Shown one piece after another: positions 1-5,262 of a DNA stretch of 8,424 nt (positions within the stretch are counted from its first letter, which is position 1; every line of letters starts with the position of its first letter). The notes below the pieces were generated by a model that ran no database searches, was not told where the DNA came from, and saw nothing but the letters and a program-made list of their open reading frames with translations. This stretch comes from CBCXVS01 sp965178525 (GTDB lineage Bacteria; Tectomicrobia; Entotheonellia; Entotheonellales; Entotheonellaceae): NCBI GenBank assembly GCA_965178525.1, contig CBCXVS010000312.1, positions 1 through 8,424 on the forward strand, in the 5' to 3' direction. The translations under genes and the position numbers were made by a program.

Positions 1-74
1 AGAGGAGAGTCGGTCTCAGGCAATCGGCGTAACTGCTTCATCAAGAAAGGAGTTGGCTTGACTTAAGGCCATTC
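1..74. other. Unassigned flank that replaces the leader side of the CRISPR array
   Basis: These bases run directly into the last 11 bases of a CRISPR repeat at position 75, so they occupy the place where the rest of that repeat and the leader should be. A plus-strand frame is open from position 3 to a TGA at 57-59 and would end in ..GVTASSRKELA. It could be the tail of an upstream gene, but it matches no family I recognise. I see no terminal inverted repeat, no target-site duplication and no AT-rich leader. It may be one end of an insertion or a deletion junction; the sequence does not decide which. Confidence 0.3.
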
Positions 75-512
75 GGGATGAACCGCCCGTGCGAGACACC
101 GCGGGCCGCATCGTGGCGTGTTCCCCACGGGTGTGGGGATGAACCGGGTCCAGAACGAGCTGCGATACACCCCCCAGTGTGTTCCCCACGGGTGTGGGGA
201 TGAACCGTAGCCGCACGGGCCAGCAATAGCCTCCTGGTCGTGTTCCCCACGGGTGTGGGGATGAACCCACTGGCGGTCAGGGTCGAAAACGGCCACTCCT
301 GTGTTCCCCACGGGTGTGGGGATGAACCGCGGAGAGTCTTTTGGAGGGATCCGGATGAGGGGTGTTCCCCACGGGTGTGGGGATGAACCGTCACCGTGCC
401 ATGACGACACAGGCCAACAGTCGTGTTCCCCACGGGTGTGGGGATGAACCGTGGTTGCACCCCAATCTGACCCTGTCGTAGAAGTGTTCCCCACGGGTAT
501 GGGGATGAATCG
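75..512 (+). CRISPR. Type I-E CRISPR array: 7 full repeats plus one truncated repeat, 7 spacers
   Basis: Seven 29-base repeats start at 118, 179, 240, 301, 362, 423 and 484. Each begins GTGTTCCCC and all but two end GATGAACCG, with a 6-base hairpin stem CCCCAC/GTGGGG around a GGGT loop. This is the canonical type I-E (Cascade, Cas6e-processed) repeat form. Every spacer is exactly 32 bases: 86-117, 147-178, 208-239, 269-300, 330-361, 391-422 and 452-483. The first spacer is preceded only by a repeat remnant, GGGATGAACCG, at 75-85. Repeat 3 ends in C instead of G (268). Repeat 7 carries G-to-A at 499, which breaks one stem pair, and C-to-T at 510; such a degenerate repeat marks the trailer end. 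By E. coli-type polarity the leader should be on the left, where the repeat is cut. No cas genes lie in the window. The long open frames across the array are shadows of the repeat. Confidence 0.97.
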
Positions 513-586
513 CAAAACGCAGCGAGAACAATGACAGAGGTACTCGGGCTTGGCAACGACGCTTCGATCTCTTGGATCGTACTCAT
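513..586 (-). pseudogene. Possible remnant of an antitoxin-like small gene, N-terminus only
   Basis: On the minus strand an ATG at 586 is preceded by TCTGGAGGACAGTTCCGC, a good Shine-Dalgarno sequence at about 10 bases. The first residues, MSTIQEIEASLPSP, resemble the start of small addiction-module or antitoxin-type proteins, which often open with a T-x-x-E-I-E helix. After about 12 residues the resemblance fades, and the frame runs straight into the degenerate last CRISPR repeat and across the array. This suggests a gene truncated at the array boundary, not a functional protein. The family call rests on a very short stretch and is weak. The strong ribosome-binding site is the best evidence that translation once started here. 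Confidence 0.25.
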
Positions 587-699
587 GCGGAACTGTCCTC
601 CAGATTCAAAACATTGGTTCACATCATGACTGCAAATGTCAGAATCCCTTCACGTTTTATCCGTCGCTTGATCTTCCAGACCACCGACGTAGGTCTCGT
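587..699. other. Spacer between array-side remnant and DUF2867 gene
   Basis: This short stretch lies upstream of the antitoxin-like remnant and downstream of the DUF2867 stop codon, both on the minus strand. It includes the ribosome-binding site of the remnant. The plus-strand open frame through it has no recognisable protein character. I see no terminator with a U-tract. Confidence 0.4.
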
Positions 700-1279
700 T
701 CATGAGCGATATGCCATCTGCCAGGCCCGCTGTAGCCGTTTGATCAACGCCGGATACACGAGGAAACGACGAAACGGGTCGATCAGGGCCATGTACCAGG
801 GGGTCAGCCAACTCACACGTTTGACATAAATGGCCCAGAAAACGCGGTAGCCTGGCGACAGAGGCATCATCGCCATGGCCGAAAAAGCATGCACGGTTGC
901 ATTTTGGAGTTCGCCGAGCATCTCTTGGGGAAAGGTATAGACCACCCGAAACGCGCCCTGCGGACTCCGGCTCGTCGAGTGACCGCGCGCGGTCACTCGA
1001 CGTCAGGCGATGCACGTAGGAGGCATCGGACACGGCATACTGCGCATCATCCCAGCGAAACATCCGTCCGAGGCCGCACCGCAGGCGAAACAACCCACGT
1101 ACCAGGGGATTAACCTGTTCCATGGCGTCATCCAGAAGCAGAACGGCCACATTACGAATGATCCGGCCCTCGCCTCCCCCGGCCAGGGTAAACGTCCAGA
1201 CATCATGCAGGGGGACGTCTGCCAAGAACGTATGCACGCGGAAATCATGCTGCGAGAAAACAGTTGGATCAATCCGCAT
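700..1279 (-). pseudogene. DUF2867 family protein, frameshifted
   Basis: Reading from ATG at 1279, the first frame gives a DUF2867-like N-terminal half: FLADVPLHDVWTFTL, then GGGEGR, then the NPLVRGLFRLRCGLGRMF region and ASYVHRLTSSDRARS. From about position 960 the family match continues in the next frame (GAFRVVYTFPQEM, NATVHAFSAMAM, LTPWYMALIDPFRRFLVYPAL) to a TGA at 700. The 580-base span is 193 codons plus one base, so removing a single inserted base near 955-972 restores one frame of 192 residues, about the normal family length. A ribosome-binding sequence (GAAAGGA) precedes the start by about nine bases. DUF2867 proteins have no established reaction. Their C-terminal part often resembles an SRPBCC-like lipid or ligand-binding fold; that is family knowledge and not proven here. 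The gene ends the minus-strand cluster. It is either truly broken or carries a sequencing error. Confidence 0.8.
973..1002. repeat. Perfect 30-base palindrome with no loop inside the DUF2867 gene
   Basis: The left arm CGTCGAGTGACCGCG (973-987) is followed immediately by its exact reverse complement (988-1002). It encodes the conserved-looking residues SSDRARSLD of the DUF2867 frame, so it is part of the coding sequence and does not look like an added element. It lies within about 20 bases of the frameshift point. Perfect palindromes of this length can extrude hairpins and promote slippage or assembly errors. Confidence 0.9.
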
Positions 1280-1332
1280 GGCCCGTGATCCTTTCTGTTC
1301 CCGTGTACCTCAGAGGCTAAATCGCTTTGCTC

Positions 1333-1428
1333 TCACAGCGGATCGGGTCTGTCGCCGATGGTGGCGCGCTTGAAATGATACTCGCGCATGTCAGGGATTT
1401 TATCGTAGGCAGTGGTTGCCCTCTGCAT
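1333..1428 (-). CDS. Possible 31-residue coupled small protein, unknown function
   Basis: The ATG at 1428 sits three bases after the TAA of the gluconolactonase-family gene and is preceded by GGAGGAT at a nine-base spacing, so translational coupling is plausible. The peptide begins MQRATTAYDKIPDMREYHF and ends in DRPDPL before TGA. It is polar and charged, with no membrane segment or signal peptide. It reads more like ordinary protein sequence than random translation, but I recognise no family. It could be a genuine small protein of the operon or the N-terminal remnant of a longer gene lost before the DUF2867 start. The remaining 53 bases up to the DUF2867 start hold that gene's ribosome-binding site. 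Confidence 0.4.
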   Translation of the reverse strand: MQRATTAYDKIPDMREYHFKRATIGDRPDPL

Positions 1429-1431
1429 GAT

Positions 1432-2349
1432 TTACATCCTCCGCGGCACGGGCACCCCCGCGATGTTCATGCGGACACAGGCGAGTTCATGGAAGGTTGT
1501 GATGAACAAGGTTTTCCAATCGCCTCCGCCCCAACCCACGTTGGTGGCTCGCTTCCCGTCCCCAAGGGCGATAGTCCCTAAGTGCTTGCCGGCCGGATCC
1601 ATGACCCACACCCCGCCCGGACCGGTACAGTAGAGGTTACCGTCTAAATCGACTTTCATGCCGTCGGGCACACCGGGCCGCTCGTCCTTCAACACGCAAA
1701 ATAGACGCCCATTGGCGATGCTCCCATCGTCCAAGACATCGTACTTCCGGATCAATCCGACCCGGGAATCGTTGATGTAGAGACTTCTCTCGCTCGGTGC
1801 AAAACACAGACCGTTGGGCCCGACAAAATCATCCACGAGCAGCGCCACGGTCTGCAAGTCCGGCGAGACGCGGTACACCCCGGCAAAGCCGAGTTCCAAA
1901 TTGGGATAGGTCGGCCGAAAAGGATCCGTGAAGTAGATGCTGCCGTCGGACTTGACGACGACGTCATTCGGGCGATTGAGCCGTTTCCCCTGGTAGTGGT
2001 CGGCAATGACGGTGATGCTACCATCGGGCTCTCGCCGGGTCACGCGCTGCGCCGCGTGTTCACACGCGACCAATCGCCCTTGTGGATCCCGCGTCATGCC
2101 GTTTGCCTCATTCGTCGGCTCCGAAAAAAGCGTCACCCCTTCTCCAGGCGCCCACTTCATGCGCTTGCTTTGGCCGATATCGCTGAACAGCAAGTAGCCA
2201 CCTTCCTGCCACCATACGGGTCCTTCGGCCGGCCACCATGGCAGGCCCAGAGCGGTGGCGTCGGCGCCAAAACCGCTTCCGAGCCATTCCACTTCTTGAT
2301 TCAAGTCCATCAGGCGTTCGAGTTCCGGAGCGACTGGTTCGATAGGCAT
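1432..2349 (-). CDS. SMP-30/gluconolactonase/LRE family protein (lactone hydrolase-like)
   Basis: This 305-residue protein has the layout of the six-bladed beta-propeller SMP-30/gluconolactonase family, which uses one divalent metal to hydrolyse sugar lactones or related esters. The expected metal and active-site positions are visible: E42 in AEGPVWW, N128 in NRPNDVVV, N179 in VGPNGLCF and D229 in GVPDGMKVDLDGNLY. There is also a late blade motif, ATNVGWGGGDWKTLFITT (268-285). Length is normal for the family and there is no signal peptide, so it is probably cytoplasmic. The start at 2349 is supported by GAGGAGATCAT directly upstream. It follows the molybdoenzyme gene on the same strand after a 105-base gap, and a small ORF follows three bases after its stop. 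A role in hydrolysing a lactone made by the neighbouring oxidoreductase is an inference. Substrate is not predictable, because the family includes gluconolactonases, organophosphate hydrolases and xylonolactonases. Confidence 0.88.
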   Translation of the reverse strand: MPIEPVAPELERLMDLNQEVEWLGSGFGADATALGLPWWPAEGPVWWQEGGYLLFSDIGQSKRMKWAPGEGVTLFSEPTNEANGMTRDPQGRLVACEHAAQRVTRREPDGSITVIADHYQGKRLNRPNDVVVKSDGSIYFTDPFRPTYPNLELGFAGVYRVSPDLQTVALLVDDFVGPNGLCFAPSERSLYINDSRVGLIRKYDVLDDGSIANGRLFCVLKDERPGVPDGMKVDLDGNLYCTGPGGVWVMDPAGKHLGTIALGDGKRATNVGWGGGDWKTLFITTFHELACVRMNIAGVPVPRRM

Positions 2350-2406
2350 ATGATCTCCTCATCCATGCATGACCCGGACAACGTGTTTTCACCCATCATG
2401 CCCGTA

Positions 2407-2430
2407 GAGGACTGAGGACTGAGGGCTGAG
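2407..2430. repeat. Short 7-base tandem repeat in the gap between two operon genes
   Basis: Units GAGGACT, GAGGACT, GAGGGCT and a partial GAG lie in the 105-base gap between the molybdoenzyme stop and the lactonase-like start. On the minus strand the sequence is pyrimidine-rich (AGTCCTC units). It is the only feature I see in the gap besides the downstream ribosome-binding site. It may be a slippage product or part of a dispersed intergenic repeat. Confidence 0.75.
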
Positions 2431-2454
2431 AGGGAAAAATTTATGTCCGGATCT

Positions 2455-4710
2455 TCAGGTTTCCGATCGGTTCTGCGCTTGCAAGGCTATGTACATTTTT
2501 TCCGCTGTGATCGGTACCTCATGCAGCCGCACACCCACCGCATCATACACCGCATTGGCAATGGCGGCAGCAATCGGGGTGATGCTACTCTCGCCAATGG
2601 CCTTGCCCTGGAAAGGCGCAGGCCCAACCGGTTCCTGCACCAACACCGTGTGCAGCGGGGGGATATCCTGTATCGTTGGCAACTTGTAGTCGCCTAGACT
2701 GAGGGTCGACATGCGGCCCTCATCGCTCTGCATCTCCTCCATCAGCGCAAAACCGACGCCCTGCATGAGGCCGCCGTCAATCTGTCCCTGGTGCCCGAGG
2801 GGATTGATGATGGTGCCGACGTCATGCGCCGTCACCACGTCGAGAAGCGATATCTGTCCGGTTTCGGGGTCGACTTCGAGTTCGACGATCTGGGCAGTGA
2901 AAGCAGTCACGTGCGGATATTGCGAGACCCGGTATAGCGTATGCGCCCGCAAGGGCTGCTGATGCGCTTGTGCGGTTGCGGCCAGCTCGGCCAACGTCAG
3001 ACGCCGTGAGGTGGTGTCCTTCACCACGCATACGCCCCCAATAAGCTCGATGGCCTCCGCGTGGCATTCCAAGAGGGGTGCGGCCGCCTCACAGATCATC
3101 CGGTGCAAGGCGGTGGCCACCTGGTACGTCGCCTGCCCGGCGACGTGCGTGACGCGGCTGCCGCCGGCTCCCGAATCCGGCGCAAACGTATCGGTGCTCC
3201 CAACCCGGACGCGCACCTGATCCACCGGCAGGGCTAACGTCTCCGCCACGACCTGGCGCAACACCGTGTGCGAGCCCGTACCCGTATCCGGTACGGTGGT
3301 CAGCAGCGTCACGGTCCCATCGATCTCGACACGGACTTCCGCATTGGCCTCACCGATGCCGATGTGACGATGCGCCGCGGCCACGCCGCGCCCGACGTAC
3401 GGCCGCGGTTTGGGCTGGCCCCAGTGCGAGGCGCGCACCGCCGCATCCAGGGTTTCCGTTACGCGGACATGTTCGACCGGATGGCCGGTGGGCAGCATAT
3501 CGCCATCGCGGAGGAAATTGCGCCGCCGGAAGTCCAGGGGGTCGAGGCCCAGCTCAGCCGCGATCATATCCGTGACCGATTCCACCGCAAAGCTGACCTG
3601 GGGATCACCCGGCGCTCGCATGTGGCCGGCGGGGATACAGTTGGTGTAGACTGAGTAGGCGTCAATTTTAATGTGCGGGATGTTATAAGCGCCACCGGCT
3701 TGATTCGCCCCGGAAATATTGACCAGCGGTGTTGGTTTGAACGCGGCATAGGCGCCGCTGTTGAAAATCACGCGCGCCTCACGCGCCACCATTCTACCGT
3801 CCTGACTCACGCCCGTACGCAGGTGAATCGTGGTCGGATGGCGCGGATTGCCCGCCATCAGTTCCTCGGTGTAAGTCATAATCATCTTCACGGGGCGGCC
3901 TGTGCGCCGCGTCAGATGGTAGCAGAGGGGGAGGTCCATCAACGAACCTTTGCCGCCGAAATCGGCCCCAATCGGCACGAGGTGCACGACGATGTGGTCC
4001 TCCGGCACTTCTATGGTATCGGACAGCAACTTACGCGTGCGAAACGGCATCTTATTGCTCGTCCAGACCTGGATCCGTCCCGCATCGTCGATCATCACCA
4101 CCGCGGCATGAGGCTCGATGTATCCCTGATGCACGTGCGGCGTGCGGAAGGTGTGCTCAAAGATGTGTGCGGCCTGGGCAACGCCTTGGGCCACATCGCC
4201 AAGCTGCCAGGTGACGTGGGAATGGACATTGGGCACATCCGAGAAATACCGCTCCGGGGCATGGGGGTAAAAGCGGTAATTCGGATGCAGCAACCGTGCC
4301 TCCGGTTGCATGGCCTCCTCGGCATCGTACACGGCAGGCAGATCCTCGTACTCGACGTCGATCAGCGTCAGGGCTTGCTCTGCAACATCCGGGTCTTCCG
4401 CCGCCACAACCGCCACTTTCTCGCCAATAAAGCGGACACGATCACGCGCCAGCACCGGCATATCGTAGACTTGGCGCCCGCTGAGCACATCGGGCAGGTC
4501 GTGCGCCGTCAATACCGCCAGGACGCCGGGAAGCTGCTCGGCTTCACGCGTATCAATGCGCACCATGCGGGCATGCGGCAGGGGACTGCGCAGGGCCTTG
4601 CCCCAGATCATGCCGGGAAGTCGTACATCAGCGGTATACGTCGCCTGCCCCGACACTTTCGCCGGTCCTTCGACACGTCCCAAGGCTTTGCCGACTGTAT
4701 TGTAGTTCAT
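2455..4710 (-). CDS. Xanthine dehydrogenase-family molybdopterin-binding (large) subunit
   Basis: This 751-residue protein is the molybdenum subunit of the xanthine dehydrogenase/aldehyde oxidase family, which hydroxylates aldehydes, purines or aromatic acyl-CoA substrates using water. The N-terminal a/b hammerhead domain covers roughly residues 15-130 (RVEGPAKVSGQATYTADVRLPGM, given from residue 12, and later RFIGEKVAVVAAED). Cofactor-binding motifs follow: GADFGGKGS (248-256), HMRAPGDPQ with R365, DTGTGSHT (475-482) and DSGAGGSR (512-519). The catalytic glutamate is E707 in GKAIGESS. It lacks the AYRCSFR cysteine loop of aerobic CO dehydrogenase, so it is not a true CoxL. There is no signal peptide. 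Length is normal. The start has AAAGGA about six bases upstream. The FeS (CoxS-like) and FAD (CoxM-like) genes that usually accompany it are absent on both sides. The downstream gene is a gluconolactonase-family hydrolase. Substrate is unknown; an aldehyde or N-heterocycle is likely. Confidence 0.93.
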   Translation of the reverse strand: MNYNTVGKALGRVEGPAKVSGQATYTADVRLPGMIWGKALRSPLPHARMVRIDTREAEQLPGVLAVLTAHDLPDVLSGRQVYDMPVLARDRVRFIGEKVAVVAAEDPDVAEQALTLIDVEYEDLPAVYDAEEAMQPEARLLHPNYRFYPHAPERYFSDVPNVHSHVTWQLGDVAQGVAQAAHIFEHTFRTPHVHQGYIEPHAAVVMIDDAGRIQVWTSNKMPFRTRKLLSDTIEVPEDHIVVHLVPIGADFGGKGSLMDLPLCYHLTRRTGRPVKMIMTYTEELMAGNPRHPTTIHLRTGVSQDGRMVAREARVIFNSGAYAAFKPTPLVNISGANQAGGAYNIPHIKIDAYSVYTNCIPAGHMRAPGDPQVSFAVESVTDMIAAELGLDPLDFRRRNFLRDGDMLPTGHPVEHVRVTETLDAAVRASHWGQPKPRPYVGRGVAAAHRHIGIGEANAEVRVEIDGTVTLLTTVPDTGTGSHTVLRQVVAETLALPVDQVRVRVGSTDTFAPDSGAGGSRVTHVAGQATYQVATALHRMICEAAAPLLECHAEAIELIGGVCVVKDTTSRRLTLAELAATAQAHQQPLRAHTLYRVSQYPHVTAFTAQIVELEVDPETGQISLLDVVTAHDVGTIINPLGHQGQIDGGLMQGVGFALMEEMQSDEGRMSTLSLGDYKLPTIQDIPPLHTVLVQEPVGPAPFQGKAIGESSITPIAAAIANAVYDAVGVRLHEVPITAEKMYIALQAQNRSET

Positions 4711-4788
4711 AGCGTCCTTTCCGCACCGAGAGAACCGTCACGCTTCCCTGGCGTCGATGGGAGTCGAGGATGTTGCCGCCACCGCCCC

Positions 4789-4794
4789 ATTATA
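4789..4794 (-). promoter_or_regulatory. Candidate -10 element for the minus-strand operon
   Basis: The minus strand reads GGTGTATAATGGGG here, with a perfect TATAAT hexamer about 80 bases upstream of the molybdoenzyme ATG. No good -35 hexamer is seen at 16-18 bases, so this is either a weak or an activator-dependent promoter, or chance. Its position at the head of the cluster in a divergent intergenic region supports it. Confidence 0.35.
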
Positions 4795-4843
4795 CACCGA
4801 GCCTACGGCACGCGACAGCGTCGTTCGGTTTACTCCGTTGCGA

Positions 4844-4861
4844 CAAGGGGGGAGCCCCTTG
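4844..4861. other. Short stem-loop in the divergent intergenic region
   Basis: CAAGGGG and CCCCTTG form a perfect 7-base stem around a GGAG loop. No U-tract follows on either strand, so it is not an intrinsic terminator. It lies between the candidate minus-strand promoter and the ribosome-binding site of the 85-codon ORF, and could be an operator or a 5' leader hairpin. Confidence 0.4.
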
Positions 4862-4905
4862 AGAGATAGCCAACTATGGTATTCTTGGGCTCAAGGAGGT
4901 GGACC

Positions 4906-5163
4906 GTGGAAACCATCGAGCGATGGGCACGTCATGGCGATGCCGTGCGAGAGGCTATCGAGCTGGGCGACTGGGTCCATCTCGATACGGGTGGTGCTGC
5001 AGCGGCGGAGCACACAGGGCTGTCTGCGATCACACCAAACGAAAGGGGAAACCCAGATATATCTGGAGCTGTGTATAATTTTGGATACTGGCGTAGGGGT
5101 TTGACAACGGCTTCTAAAGATCCCAGCATTTTTGCCGATACAGTTCATAGATTATTTAGTTGA
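4906..5163 (+). CDS. Hypothetical 85-residue ORF with a perfect Shine-Dalgarno sequence
   Basis: A GTG at 4906 is preceded by AAGGAGGT at 4893-4900, a near-ideal ribosome-binding site with five bases spacing. The first 23 or so residues (METIERWARHGDAVREAIEL, then GDW) look like a real amphipathic helical segment, similar in style to small coiled-coil proteins. After residue 27 the sequence turns glycine- and alanine-rich and then loses protein character. No family is recognisable. It may be the start of a gene damaged after about 27 codons, or a chance ORF. The candidate glmS promoter at 5074 would lie inside it, which argues against a full-length functional product. Confidence 0.3.
   Translation: METIERWARHGDAVREAIELGDWVHLDTGGAAAAEHTGLSAITPNERGNPDISGAVYNFGYWRRGLTTASKDPSIFADTVHRLFS
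5053..5079 (+). promoter_or_regulatory. Candidate glmS promoter: palindrome plus -10 hexamer
   Basis: A perfect 14-base palindrome CCAGATATATCTGG (5053-5066) is followed seven bases later by TATAAT (5074-5079). The palindrome covers the position where a -35 box would sit, and no consensus -35 is present, which fits an operator or activator site. Transcription from here would give a leader of about 175 bases before the glmS GTG. A second possible -35 (TTGACA, 5101-5106) has no good -10 at 17 bases. The assignment is speculative. Confidence 0.3.
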
Positions 5164-5262
5164 CAAGGTACACAGAACAAGCGGCGATAACCCAGCCACA
5201 CCATGCGACACGCATGTCAGCAAACCACATGGTCCCAGACGGCTATCATTCGGGGGTGTATC

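Noticed and set aside
16..622. Long minus-strand open frames across the CRISPR array with repeating FIPTPVGNT, HPHTRGEH and SSPHPWGT peptides
   Set aside because: They are translations of the 29-base repeat in three frames; the periodicity is that of repeat plus spacer, 61 bases.
572..829. Plus-strand open frame of about 85 codons
   Set aside because: It has no protein family character and lies antisense to the end of the DUF2867 gene.
2455..4710. Aerobic CO dehydrogenase large subunit (CoxL)
   Set aside because: The AYRCSFR active-site loop is absent; the corresponding region reads TNCIPAGHMRAPGDPQ.
3673..4869. Plus-strand open frame of nearly 400 codons antisense to the molybdoenzyme gene
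   Set aside because: It is rich in histidine and arginine, typical of an antisense shadow of a GC-rich gene, and the minus strand encodes an unmistakable xanthine dehydrogenase-family protein with all motifs.
5053..5262. glmS ribozyme or amino-sugar riboswitch upstream of glmS
   Set aside because: I see no ribozyme core such as the AGCGCC cleavage-site region or its conserved pseudoknot sequences.
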